The notes below the pieces were generated by a model. That model was given only the letters and a program-made list of their open reading frames with translations, did not search any database and was not told the DNA's origin. A stretch of DNA of 64,000 bases from Burkholderiales bacterium. Lineage in GTDB: Bacteria; Pseudomonadota; Gammaproteobacteria; Burkholderiales; Burkholderiaceae_C. Position numbers and translations under genes: made by a program. Location: NCBI GenBank assembly GCA_016703325.1, contig JADJCH010000012.1:47401-111400 (forward strand), written 5' to 3'. Positions 17,703-28,594 of this stretch are shown piece by piece (the stretch's first letter is position 1; each line of letters begins with the position of its first letter).

Positions 17703-17715
17703 TTGGTCAGACCAA
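17703..17715. promoter_or_regulatory. LldR/PdhR-type operator, perfect palindrome
   Basis: TTGGTCAGACCAA is a perfect match to the TTGGT-N3-ACCAA operator used by the FadR subfamily regulators LldR and PdhR; the symmetry extends one base on each side (17702-17716). It lies 12 bases upstream of the regulator's start codon, where binding would block its own transcription. Confidence 0.75.
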
Positions 17716-17756
17716 TGCTAGCAGAGCCAGTTGAGGTCAGATAAAACACTCAAATA

Positions 17757-17769
17757 TTGGTCTTACCTT
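17757..17769. promoter_or_regulatory. Second LldR/PdhR-type operator-like site
   Basis: TTGGTCTTACCTT matches eight of the ten specific bases of TTGGT-N3-ACCAA. Its centre is 54 bases from the perfect palindrome at 17703-17715. Confidence 0.5.
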
Positions 17770-17864
17770 TGGACCTATCTGTTCTCTTTAGGTAATTTCC
17801 CTGACGAAATTCGATTGACGTTAGAAGAAATGCACCTTCCAATCCAGTTCACAACGTCACCACA

Positions 17865-17877
17865 TTGGACTGACCAT
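17865..17877. promoter_or_regulatory. Third LldR/PdhR-type operator-like site
   Basis: TTGGACTGACCAT matches eight of the ten specific bases of TTGGT-N3-ACCAA. Its centre lies 108 bases from the second site, twice the distance between the first two, and about 75 bases before the dehydrogenase start codon. Confidence 0.45.
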
Positions 17878-17947
17878 TTAACCAATTCGATCGACCTGCG
17901 GATGATCCGGCACCGCAGCAGGCGATCGGCCCGCCGAGCAACCGCCC

Positions 17948-20767
<2,820 letters not shown>

Positions 20768-20773
<6 letters not shown>

Positions 20774-20785
20774 GCGACCTCAGGC
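20768..20785. terminator. Hairpin spanning both stop codons of convergent genes
   Basis: GCCTGAG-CGAC-CTCAGGC is a perfect seven-base-pair hairpin. The TGA of the dehydrogenase gene (20771-20773) lies in the left arm and the TGA of the opposing cyclase gene (20782-20780) in the right arm. It may act as a compact bidirectional terminator, though no T run follows on either side. Confidence 0.45.
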
Positions 20786-22798
20786 AGCAGTCCCGGCAGG
20801 CGCTGCAGTCCGCGTGTCCGCCGGATCCGTGCGGCGCTGCACCACCGCCCGGTCGCGGCCCTGGGCCTTGGCTTCGTAGAGGGCCTGGTCGGCGTTGGCA
20901 TAGAGCTGGTCGGGGTCCAGGTTCGCCGCCCGGCCGCGCTCACACCACTGCACCCCAAAACTTGCGGTCACCCGGCCCGCGGGATTGCCGCCATGCGGCA
21001 GGTTCAGGGCGCGGATGCTGGCCAGCAGCCGTTGCGTGACGACCAGGGCCTGATCCGTGCTGTCGGCGTTGAACAGGGCAGCAAACTCCTCGCCACCCAG
21101 GCGGTAGAGCTGGCCCTGCCCCTGCAGTGCCGCGGCCGCAAACTGCGCCACCTGCTGCAGCACACGGTCACCGGCCTGGTGGCCGTAGCAGTCGTTGTAG
21201 CGCTTGAAGTGGTCCAGGTCGAACATCGCCAGCGCAAAGGGGCTGAGCGCCACCCCGTCGCAGAGCCTGGCGGCGCAGTCCTCATTGAAGCGGCGGCGGT
21301 TGAACACCCCCGTCAGCTCGTCGGTCACCGCCAGCTCGCACAGGCGGCGGTTGGCGGCCTCCAGGTCCCTGGTGCGTTCGGCCACCTTGCGTTCCAGGCT
21401 CTGGGCCAGGGCACGTTCGGCAGCCAGCTTCTGGGCCTTGAGGGCGTTCATCGAATCGGCCAGGCCAAAGGCCAGCAGCACCATCTCGATGAAGGAGCCG
21501 ATCTGGATGCTGAAGCGCCCCCACTCCGTCATCGGCAGCAGGCCGAACAGCTGGGCGTAGAACAACAGCAGTGCGGGCACCGGGGCAATGAAGGCCACCG
21601 CCAGGAAGAGGCCCTCGCGCTGGCCCAGCCGGGCGACGCGCCAGGCCACGAACGGCGTGAACAGCAGCATCGGCGTGCCCACCCAAAAGGCGATGTTCGT
21701 GCTGAGGGTGTAGTAGTCCGCCAGCGCCAGCGGGATGTTGATCAGGTGCAGGCAGGCCGCGACCCGGTAGGCCCACATCGTGCGGCGCAGCTCTGGCCGC
21801 TCATGCAGCCGCAGGTAGGTGGGCACAAACCACCACGCGCCGGCATGGGCCAGGGCGCCGCCGATCAGCGGCAGCTGGTGGTTGAGGATCGGCTGGTCGC
21901 GCCAGATCCACTCAGAACCGATGCCGTTGTAGGCCAGGTTCCACAGCAGCAGCCCGGCGGCGTAGGTCACGTAGGCCGCAAACTCCGGACCGCGCGTGGA
22001 CACGAAGAGGAAGAGGTTGTAGAGCAGCAGCGCCAGCAGCGCGCCGCTGTACAGGGTCAGCAGCGCCAGGCGCAGGCGCGCGCGGTCCTGGAAGGCCAGC
22101 ATCCCGCCCGCCTCCACCGCCATCGGCTCCATCAGGCCGTCATGGGAACGCACGCGCACATACACGTCGCGTTCCTGCCCGGCGGCCAGCCGCAGCGGCA
22201 GCGCCATCTCCTGAGTGTCCAGCGGGCGGGTCGATCGGGCTGCGCGCTCGCCCGTGTCACGTTCCTGCTCGATGCGCCCGGTGGCGGGATCCACCACCAC
22301 CCAGCGCACATGGTCCTGCCGCACCGAGCCCAGCGCCAGCACGAAGTCACCCGCACCATCCCCCCGGTTGACCAGCCGCACGCGCAGCCAAAACGCCGAC
22401 CGGGACGGCCCCAGCCGCAGCGCATCGCCCCCGGGTTGAGTCCAGCCGTGCTGCCGGCGCAGCACCGCCGCTGTGTCCAGCGAACCCTGCGGGTCCTCCA
22501 GCACCTGAAGCTGCGGGGCAATGCCGCGCAGGTCAGCCTGGGGGATCAGACCAACCCCCGCGATCGATGCAGCAGGGGCCGCAGCCGAAGCCGCTCCAGC
22601 TCGGCCCGGCAGCAGCGAACACAGCAGCAGAAGCATCAGCAGCGACAGGATCCACAACGGCTGCCGAAGCCCCCTGCCGCGGCGCCGCCACCCACTGCAG
22701 TGGTTTGCCGTCAGCCGCCGCGCCTCTTGTCCCGACCAGAGCAGGGCACTGACCAAAGCGGACCCGCAACACGAACGAGGAGAAGCGAAGGAAACCAT
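20780..22798 (-). CDS. 7TM-DISM membrane diguanylate cyclase
   Basis: A GGDEF protein of about 672 residues. After an N-terminal hydrophobic segment there is a periplasmic 7TMR-DISM extracellular domain (about residues 85-250, beta-rich, with FWLRVRLVNRG), then seven membrane helices (about 255-440), a short coiled coil (AAERALAQSLERKVAERTRDLEAANRR) and a C-terminal GGDEF domain. The active-site motif is GGEEF at about residue 568, so it should make cyclic di-GMP. The RxxD inhibitory site that usually lies five residues before it is absent (GQLYRL there). The ATG at 22798 follows GAGGG closely; a TTG at 22822 and later starts near the hydrophobic segment are possible. The periplasmic domain suggests sensing of a sugar or other small ligand. 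Confidence 0.85.
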   Translation of the reverse strand: MVSFASPRSCCGSALVSALLWSGQEARRLTANHCSGWRRRGRGLRQPLWILSLLMLLLLCSLLPGRAGAASAAAPAASIAGVGLIPQADLRGIAPQLQVLEDPQGSLDTAAVLRRQHGWTQPGGDALRLGPSRSAFWLRVRLVNRGDGAGDFVLALGSVRQDHVRWVVVDPATGRIEQERDTGERAARSTRPLDTQEMALPLRLAAGQERDVYVRVRSHDGLMEPMAVEAGGMLAFQDRARLRLALLTLYSGALLALLLYNLFLFVSTRGPEFAAYVTYAAGLLLWNLAYNGIGSEWIWRDQPILNHQLPLIGGALAHAGAWWFVPTYLRLHERPELRRTMWAYRVAACLHLINIPLALADYYTLSTNIAFWVGTPMLLFTPFVAWRVARLGQREGLFLAVAFIAPVPALLLFYAQLFGLLPMTEWGRFSIQIGSFIEMVLLAFGLADSMNALKAQKLAAERALAQSLERKVAERTRDLEAANRRLCELAVTDELTGVFNRRRFNEDCAARLCDGVALSPFALAMFDLDHFKRYNDCYGHQAGDRVLQQVAQFAAAALQGQGQLYRLGGEEFAALFNADSTDQALVVTQRLLASIRALNLPHGGNPAGRVTASFGVQWCERGRAANLDPDQLYANADQALYEAKAQGRDRAVVQRRTDPADTRTAAPAGTAA

Positions 22799-22923
22799 CG
22801 CCCTCGATATCGGCCCCCTCAAGCCTCAACTTGACCCCGCCGCCTTCGGCTTTTCAACGTCGGTCTTCACCCCCCAAAAGGGCGATGCATCGATCGAGAC
22901 GGGGAGACCGCAGCCGTTTCTCC

Positions 22924-23925
22924 TCAGGCTTTTTCCAGCGCCAGCGCGTTGATGCAGTAACGCAGCCCGCTGGGTGCCGGGCCGTCCGGGAACACATGGC
23001 CCAGGTGCGCATCGCAGACCGCGCAGGTGGTCTCCACCCGCCACATGCCGTGACTTTCGTCGCCCACGTAGGCCACCCGACCCGGGGCGATCGCCTGGGT
23101 GAAGCTGGGCCAGCCGCTGCGGCTGTCGTACTTGGTGGTGGCGTCGAACAGCTCGGTGCCGCAGCACACGCACCGGTAGCGGCCGGGCTCGAACAGCCGG
23201 CACATGTCCGAGCTGCCGGGCCGCTCGGTGGCCTTCAGCCGGGTGATCTGGAACTGCGCGGGTGTGAGCTGCTCGCGCCACTCGGCTTCACTGCGCTCCA
23301 CCCGCGCGGGCGGCGCCGGCTGGCCATGGCGCAGCAGGTCCATCACACCGTCCCAGGTCAGCAGCTCGGCCACCGGCGCAGCGGGGGCGATGCCGCCACT
23401 GCCACTGCCACTGCCGCCCGATCGGCGCGGCAACCGCCAGTGCGGTCGCGGGTAGTGGCAGGTGTAGCCCCCCGGATAGCGCTGCAGGTAGTCCTGGTGC
23501 TCCGGCTCGGCTTCCCAGAAGGCCGTGGCCGGCGCCACCTCCGTGACCACCTGGCCGGGCCAGATCCCGCTGGCCTCCACATCCGCAATGGTGTCGCGCG
23601 CCACACGCTCCTGCTCGGGCGTATGGAAAAAAATGGCCGAGCGGTACGACGAGCCGCGGTCATTGCCCTGCCGGTTGGGCGTGGTCGGGTCGTGGATCTG
23701 AAAGAAGAACTCCAGCAGCTCCCGCCAGCTCAGCCGCGCCGGGTCGAACACCACCTCCAGCGCCTCCGCATGGCTGCCGTGGTGGCGGTAGGTCGCGTTG
23801 GGCACATCCCCACCGCTGTAGCCCACCCGGGTGCTCAGCACCCCGGGCAGCCGGCGCACCAGCTCCTGCATGCCCCAGAAGCAGCCGCCCGCCAGCCAGG
23901 CGGTTTCGGTTCGTTCAGCAGTCAT
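22924..23925 (-). CDS. msrAB: Fused peptide methionine sulfoxide reductase MsrA-MsrB
   Basis: A 333-residue bifunctional repair enzyme. The MsrA half (residues 1-165) carries the catalytic cysteine in [10 protein letters not shown] and [20 protein letters not shown]; it reduces methionine-S-sulfoxide. A Gly/Ser linker ([11 protein letters not shown], about 170-180) joins it to the MsrB half, which has the zinc pairs CVCC and CAVC and the catalytic cysteine near residue 324 in GLRYCINAL; it reduces the R form. No signal peptide is visible, unlike the secreted PilB/MsrAB proteins, so it probably works in the cytoplasm. The gene stands alone between the cyclase and a repeat element. Confidence 0.93.
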   Translation of the reverse strand: MTAERTETAWLAGGCFWGMQELVRRLPGVLSTRVGYSGGDVPNATYRHHGSHAEALEVVFDPARLSWRELLEFFFQIHDPTTPNRQGNDRGSSYRSAIFFHTPEQERVARDTIADVEASGIWPGQVVTEVAPATAFWEAEPEHQDYLQRYPGGYTCHYPRPHWRLPRRSGGSGSGSGGIAPAAPVAELLTWDGVMDLLRHGQPAPPARVERSEAEWREQLTPAQFQITRLKATERPGSSDMCRLFEPGRYRCVCCGTELFDATTKYDSRSGWPSFTQAIAPGRVAYVGDESHGMWRVETTCAVCDAHLGHVFPDGPAPSGLRYCINALALEKA

Positions 23926-23995
23926 GTTGTAGGCCCTCGGCGATCAACTTCGTTCAGGAGCAGCGATGGTGCCGCAGACGGGGATGTCTGGCTGG

Positions 23996-24035
23996 CCCCC
24001 CTCACCCCAACCCCTCTCCCACGAGGGGAGAGGGG
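23996..24035. repeat. Copy of the CCCCTCTCCC-hairpin intergenic repeat
   Basis: A block of CCCCTCACCCCAA followed by a ten-base-pair hairpin, CCCCTCTCCC (24011-24020), loop ACGAG and GGGAGAGGGG (24026-24035). The same element occurs twice, as an inverted pair, at 27540-27655. It sits between the msrAB start and the ParB-like gene end. Confidence 0.75.
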
Positions 24036-24066
24036 CGAATCCGCTTGGGTGGGAGGATGAACCGGC

Positions 24067-24945
24067 TCATGCGGACGTCGCCTTCAGCTGTGCGATCTCC
24101 GCGCGCAGCGCCTCGTTCTCGGCGGTCAGCTCGGCGATGCGCTCGCGCAGCGCGGCCAGCAGGTCGGCGTCCACCGGCTCGGCGGCCGGTGCCTCCTCGC
24201 GCGGCTTGCGGCGGGACTCGCGCACCCGTTTGGCGGCCTGCTTCAGCTCCTCCTGCCCGCCCGCTGCGGCCGCCACCTGCTCCTCCGCCGACAGGCTGGC
24301 CACCGCGGCGGCGGCGCTGATCGACAGCGTGCCGCTGCGCACCGCGGCCACCACCTCCGGCGCCGCCTGCTTCTGGATCTTCTCGATCATCACCACCTGG
24401 CTGTTGCTCAGCCGGGCCGCACGGGCCAGCGCCTCCCGGGTGTTCAAAGGGTCGGGCGGCGGCAGGCTCACCTCCGCTGCATCACCGGCACCTGCCACCA
24501 CCGCGGAAGCCGGCGGCACACCGGGTACCGCCTCCTCGTCAGCCTCCCAGGGTGGTGGCTCGCTGCCGCCCGGCTGCGCCGCATCGGCGGCCTGCGCGGA
24601 CCCCGCCAGCACCCGCACCTTGCGCGCCGCCACGATCTCCCGCTTGCGCAACGCCAGCACACCGCGCTGAAAGTCGGACACACTGCGCCGCCCCAGGTGC
24701 TGGTCGATCATCCACAGCTGCACATCCTCCAGCGACTGGAAGGCCGGGTTCTGCACCGTGCGGAACGGCAGCCCGTGTCGGCTGCAGATCTCGTAGCGGT
24801 TGTGCCCATCCACCAGCACCTCCCCCCAGAGCACCAACGCATCCCGGCAACCCTCGGCCAGCATGCTGCGCTCCAATGCTTCCCGCTCATCGGCGGTCAG
24901 AGGGTCAATGTAGGCCTTGAGTTCTTCGTTGATGACAATGTTCAT
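24067..24945 (-). CDS. Solitary ParB-like nuclease-domain protein
   Basis: A 292-residue protein. Residues 1-95 form a ParB/Srx-type N-terminal domain, with the recognisable LVLWGEVLVDGHNRYEICSRHG and VQLWMIDQHLGRRSVSDFQRG segments. A Pro/Ala-rich linker follows (about 115-165), then a KorB/ParB-like helix-turn-helix region (TREALARAARLSNSQVVMIEKI, with SGTLSISAAAAVASLS), and finally a Lys/Arg-rich segment and a leucine-zipper-like coiled coil at the C-terminus (LAALRERIAELTAENEALRAEIAQLK). No parA gene is nearby, so it is probably not a segregation protein; I infer a DNA-binding or nucleotide-binding regulator. The start at 24945 matches the domain start, although the ribosome site is weak. 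No specific function can be given. Confidence 0.65.
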   Translation of the reverse strand: MNIVINEELKAYIDPLTADEREALERSMLAEGCRDALVLWGEVLVDGHNRYEICSRHGLPFRTVQNPAFQSLEDVQLWMIDQHLGRRSVSDFQRGVLALRKREIVAARKVRVLAGSAQAADAAQPGGSEPPPWEADEEAVPGVPPASAVVAGAGDAAEVSLPPPDPLNTREALARAARLSNSQVVMIEKIQKQAAPEVVAAVRSGTLSISAAAAVASLSAEEQVAAAAGGQEELKQAAKRVRESRRKPREEAPAAEPVDADLLAALRERIAELTAENEALRAEIAQLKATSA

Positions 24946-25076
24946 GACGGGGCAGGGATGCGCCGCCGCCACGAGGCAGCGGTGACAGGCAGCGATGACA
25001 GGGGCGCGGATTCTAGGTGCGCCGCCCTCATCTGTACGGCCTGCCGATCGGTCGGCCGAGGCTGCCCCATTCCCCG

Positions 25077-25955
25077 TCAGGGCGCCATCCGGTCCTGCGT
25101 ACGCAGCTCGAAGTCGCTGGCGTCGTGCCGCTCGTGCAACTGGCTGGAGGGCTCGCCCCAGGTGCGGTTGACCTTGCGGCCGCGCTGCACCGCCGGGCGT
25201 CGGGCGATCTCGTCGGCCCAGCGGATCACGTGCGGGTACTCCTGCACCGACAGGAACTCTCCCGCCTCGTAGATCTGCCCCTTGGCCAGCGCACCATACC
25301 AGGGCCACACGGCGATGTCGGCAATGCTGTACTCCTCCCCGGCCAGGTAGGCGCTCTCGGCCAGGCGACGGTTGAGCACGTCCATCTGCCGCTTGGCTTC
25401 CATCGCGAAGCGGTCGATGGCGTACTGGATCTTGAAAGGCGCGTAGGCATAGAAGTGCCCGAAGCCGCCGCCCAGGTAGGGCGCACTGCCCATCTGCCAG
25501 AACAGCCAGGACAGGCACTGCGCGCGCCGCGCACCGGACGGGATCAGCTCGCCAAACTTCTCGGCCAGGTACAGCAGGATGGCACCGGACTCGAACACGC
25601 GCACCGGGGCGGCCGGGTCCGTTCGATCCAGCAGCGCCGGGATCTTGGAGTTGGGATTGACCTCCACAAACCCGCTGCCGAACTGATCGCCCTCCTGGAT
25701 GCGGATCAGCCAGGCGTCGTACTCCGCGTCCGCATGGCCCAGGGCCAGCAGCTCCTCCAGCATCACCGTGACTTTGACGCCGTTGGGTGTGGCCAGCGAA
25801 TACAGCTGCAGCGGGTGACGGCCCAGCGGCAGCGCCTTCTCATGCGTGGGCCCGGCCACCGGCCGGTTGATGGAGGCGAACTTGCCGCCGTTGTCGCGGT
25901 TCCAGGTCCAGACGCGGGGCGGAACGTAGCCGGAGGACGACGGGTTTGAACTCAT
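25077..25955 (-). CDS. yghU: Glutathione S-transferase family disulfide-bond oxidoreductase, YghU type
   Basis: A 292-residue glutathione transferase. An N-terminal extension (YVPPRVWTWNRDNGGKFASINRP) precedes the thioredoxin-fold domain, with the glutathione-contact residues in SLATPNGVKVTVMLEEL and NPNSKIPALLD...VFESGAILLYLAEKFG; the all-helical domain includes IADIAVWPWYG. These are the marks of YghU, which has little classical transferase activity and reduces organic hydroperoxides or disulfides using two bound glutathiones. Length compares with 288 in E. coli. It is a cytosolic stand-alone gene divergent from the sugar transporter operon, sharing a 250-base AT-richer promoter region. Confidence 0.92.
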   Translation of the reverse strand: MSSNPSSSGYVPPRVWTWNRDNGGKFASINRPVAGPTHEKALPLGRHPLQLYSLATPNGVKVTVMLEELLALGHADAEYDAWLIRIQEGDQFGSGFVEVNPNSKIPALLDRTDPAAPVRVFESGAILLYLAEKFGELIPSGARRAQCLSWLFWQMGSAPYLGGGFGHFYAYAPFKIQYAIDRFAMEAKRQMDVLNRRLAESAYLAGEEYSIADIAVWPWYGALAKGQIYEAGEFLSVQEYPHVIRWADEIARRPAVQRGRKVNRTWGEPSSQLHERHDASDFELRTQDRMAP

Positions 25956-26032
25956 GAGGGTAGTTTACGCAGGCAGCTGATCTTCCGTTCGGTGCGGAAG
26001 GCGCTGACGTCGGCACGGGCTCGTTTGCGTTT

Positions 26033-26047
26033 ATGTTCTATTAACAT
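26033..26047. promoter_or_regulatory. Operator-like palindrome upstream of the sugar ABC operon
   Basis: ATGTT-N5-AACAT is a perfect inverted repeat with an AT-only-edged core, set in the only AT-rich island (about 26020-26100) between yghU and gtsA. A GTTAAC palindrome follows at 26058-26063. The region is the likely promoter for the transporter; the regulator is not encoded next to it. Confidence 0.4.
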
Positions 26048-26205
26048 TAAATGCAGGGTTAACACTCTAGTCCGAAGTGAACATTGACGAGACATTAACG
26101 CCCAGCCCGGCTGTGACGTGCCCTGCCCGACAGGTGTCCCGTACAGACGGTCCGGATCGACCCCTCCCGGCACGCTGCCGGGCCCTGTTTTCAGGAGACA
26201 CCCCC

Positions 26206-27468
26206 ATGACCAAGAAGTCCCCCACCCCCACCCTGCGTCTGCTGGCCCTGGCCGCTGCCTGTGTCGTCTGCGGCACTGCCACGGCCGGCGAAGTGGAAGT
26301 GCTGCACTGGTGGACCGCCGGCGGCGAGGCCAAGGCCGCTGCCGCCCTGAAGGCCACGCTGCAGGGCAAGGGCCACACCTGGAAGGATTTCGCCGTGGCG
26401 GGCGGTGGTGGCGACTCAGCGATGACGGTGCTGAAGTCCCGCGTGGTCAGCGGCAACGCCCCGGCGGCCGCGCAGATCAAGGGCCCCTCGCTGCAGGAAT
26501 GGGCCCGCGAAGGGGTGCTGGCCAACATCGACGACGTCGCCAAGGCCGAGAAATGGGACACGCTGCTGCCCCCGGTGGTGGCCGACGTGATGAAGTACAA
26601 GGGCAACTACATTGCCGCGCCGGTGAACGTGCACCGCGTGAACTGGCTCTGGGCCAACCCGGAGGCCTTCAAGAAGGCCGGCGCCAAGGTGCCGACCAGC
26701 TGGGACGAGTTCTTCGTGGCGGCCGAGGCGCTGAAGAAAGCCGGCATCATTCCCGTCGCCCATGGCGGGCAGAACTGGCAGGACTTCACCACTTTCGAGA
26801 GCGTGGCACTGGGCGTCGGCGGCAACGACTTCTACAAGAAGGCGCTGATGCAACTCGATCAGGGCGCGCTCAAAAGCGCGACCATGGAGAAGGTGCTGAC
26901 CACCTTCAAGAAGGTCAAGGGCTACACCGACAAGAACGCCCCGGGCCGCGACTGGAACCTGGCCACCGCGATGGTGATCAAGGGCGAAGCCGGCATGCAG
27001 CTGATGGGCGACTGGGCCAAGGGCGAGTTCGTGGCCGCCGGCAAGGTGCCGGGCAAGGACTTCGTCTGCGCCGCCGCCCCGGGCACGAGCAAGGCCTTCA
27101 CCTTCAACGTCGACTCGTTCGCGATGTTCAAGCTGAAGAACGACGCCAACGTGAAGGCACAGAAGGACCTGGCCGCCGCCATCATGTCCACCGAGTTCCA
27201 GGAGGTGTTCAACCTGAACAAGGGCTCGATCCCGGTGCGCTTGAACATGAACCTGGCCAAGTTCGACGACTGCGCCAAGCTCAGCTCCAAGGACTTCGTC
27301 GACACCGCCAAGTCCGGTGGCCTGGTGCCCTCCATCGCCCACGGCATGGCGGTGCCTTCCGCTGCCGCCGGCGCAATGCAGGACGTGGTGAGCCAGTTCT
27401 GGAACAGCGACAAGATGAGCGCCAAGGACGCGATGGACAAGCTGGCCTCGGCCGCCAAGTCCAAGTAA
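26206..27468 (+). CDS. gtsA: Periplasmic sugar-binding protein of a glucose/mannose-type ABC transporter
   Basis: A 420-residue solute-binding protein with an N-terminal signal peptide (basic MTKKS, hydrophobic core, cleavage after ATAG/GTATA). The mature protein begins EVEVLHWWTAGGEAKA, and NVHRVNWLWANPEAFKKAG and MQLMGDWAKGEF are typical of the GtsA-type glucose/mannose receptors. AGGAG lies ten bases before the ATG. It heads the operon gtsA-gtsB-gtsC-ATPase. The stop codon TAA lies inside a tandem nine-base repeat that supplies a second in-frame TAA three codons later. Glucose is the likely substrate, by family; mannose or another monosaccharide is possible. Confidence 0.88.
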   Translation: MTKKSPTPTLRLLALAAACVVCGTATAGEVEVLHWWTAGGEAKAAAALKATLQGKGHTWKDFAVAGGGGDSAMTVLKSRVVSGNAPAAAQIKGPSLQEWAREGVLANIDDVAKAEKWDTLLPPVVADVMKYKGNYIAAPVNVHRVNWLWANPEAFKKAGAKVPTSWDEFFVAAEALKKAGIIPVAHGGQNWQDFTTFESVALGVGGNDFYKKALMQLDQGALKSATMEKVLTTFKKVKGYTDKNAPGRDWNLATAMVIKGEAGMQLMGDWAKGEFVAAGKVPGKDFVCAAAPGTSKAFTFNVDSFAMFKLKNDANVKAQKDLAAAIMSTEFQEVFNLNKGSIPVRLNMNLAKFDDCAKLSSKDFVDTAKSGGLVPSIAHGMAVPSAAAGAMQDVVSQFWNSDKMSAKDAMDKLASAAKSK

Positions 27469-27496
27469 GCCAAGTAAGCCAAGCAAGCCAAGTCAA
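27461..27496 (+). repeat. Four tandem nine-base repeats across the gtsA stop codon
   Basis: Units CCAAGTAAG, CCAAGTAAG, CCAAGCAAG and CCAAGTCAA run head to tail from 27461. The first two units each place a TAA in the gtsA frame (27466-27468 and 27475-27477). It probably arose by slippage in the Lys-Ser codon run at the gene end. Confidence 0.75.
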
Positions 27497-27539
27497 GCGC
27501 CGGTCCGGCGAGCCGCTGCCCCGCACGCGGGGGCCGGCT

Positions 27540-27655
27540 CCCCTCTCCCATCCTTGGGAGAGGGGCTGGGGGTGAGGGCTCTGCCGCACGCAGCGGTGGT
27601 GCCCCTCACCCGAGTTGCCCTCACCCCCGACCCCTCTCCCACAAGGGGAGAGGGG
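27540..27655. repeat. Inverted pair of CCCCTCTCCC-hairpin intergenic repeats
   Basis: Two hairpins, 27540-27565 and 27631-27655, each pair CCCCTCTCCC with GGGAGAGGGG over short loops. The first is followed by CTGGGGGTGAGGGC and the second preceded by its complement GCCCTCACCCCCGA, so the two whole elements are head-to-head copies about 50 bases apart. They separate gtsA from gtsB and could stabilise the gtsA message or reduce read-through, which would favour the binding protein over the membrane subunits. A third copy lies at 23996-24035. Confidence 0.75.
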
Positions 27656-27678
27656 AGCCATACCGGGAGCTTCCTGTC

Positions 27679-28578
27679 ATGTCCGCAGTCTCCGCCGCCG
27701 CCCCGTCTGCCCGCGCGCGCTTCGAGCACTGGCTGCCGCGCCTCGTCCTGGCGCCCAGCTTCGTGCTCTCCTTCCTCTTCATCTATGGCCTGATCGCCTG
27801 GAACGGCTACCTGTCCGTCTCGGCCTCGCGCCTGCTGCCGAACTACGAGTTTGTCGGGCTGGAGCAGTACGGCATCCTGTTCGAGAGCGAGCGCTGGTGG
27901 GTGGCACTGAAGAACCTGGCCATCTTCGGCAGCCTGTTCATCGGCGGCGCCATGGCCGTGGGCCTGCTGCTGGCCATCCTGCTGGACCAGAAGATCCGCG
28001 CCGAAGGGCTGCTGCGCACCATCTACCTCTACCCGATGGCGCTGAGCTTCATCGTCACCGGCACGGCCTGGAAGTGGATCCTCAACCCGGGTCTGGGCGT
28101 CGAGCACCTGATGCAGGGCTGGGGCTTCACGAACTTCAAGTTCGAGTGGCTGATCGACCCGGACATGGCCATCTACACCGTGGTCATCGCGGGCGTCTGG
28201 CAGAGCGCGGGCTTTGTGATGGCGCTGTTCCTGGCTGGCCTGCGCGGCATCGACGAGTCGATCATCAAGGCCGCGCAGATCGACGGTGCGAGCCTGCCGC
28301 GCATCTACTGGCGCATCCTCATCCCCAGCCTGCGGCCGGTGTTCTTTTCCACGCTGATGGTGCTGGCGCACATCGCCATCAAGAGCTTCGACCTGGTGAT
28401 GGCGCTCACCGCCGGCGGCCCCGGCTTTGCCACCGACCTGCCTGCCACTTTCATGTACACCATGGCCTTCACCCGCGGCCAGATCGGCCTGGGCGCCGCC
28501 TCCGCCACCGTGATGCTGGCCACCGTCGCGGCGATCGTGGTGCCCTACCTGTACTCCGAGCTGCGCGCCAAGCGCTGA
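27679..28578 (+). CDS. gtsB: Sugar ABC transporter permease
   Basis: A 299-residue MalF-type inner-membrane permease. Six helices are visible, the first at about residues 20-40 (LVLAPSFVLSFLFIYGLIAW). The EAA loop that contacts the ATPase is IKAAQIDGASLPRIYWRILIPSL. It is the partner of the following permease in the heterodimer. It lies 210 bases after gtsA, behind the paired hairpin repeats, and 16 bases before gtsC. Confidence 0.9.
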   Translation: MSAVSAAAPSARARFEHWLPRLVLAPSFVLSFLFIYGLIAWNGYLSVSASRLLPNYEFVGLEQYGILFESERWWVALKNLAIFGSLFIGGAMAVGLLLAILLDQKIRAEGLLRTIYLYPMALSFIVTGTAWKWILNPGLGVEHLMQGWGFTNFKFEWLIDPDMAIYTVVIAGVWQSAGFVMALFLAGLRGIDESIIKAAQIDGASLPRIYWRILIPSLRPVFFSTLMVLAHIAIKSFDLVMALTAGGPGFATDLPATFMYTMAFTRGQIGLGAASATVMLATVAAIVVPYLYSELRAKR

Positions 28579-28594
28579 AGGCGGGAGAACCACG

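Noticed and set aside
25955..26205. Possible riboswitch in the leader of the sugar ABC operon.
   Set aside because: No known aptamer pattern or terminator hairpin is visible; the region is better explained as a promoter with a palindromic operator.
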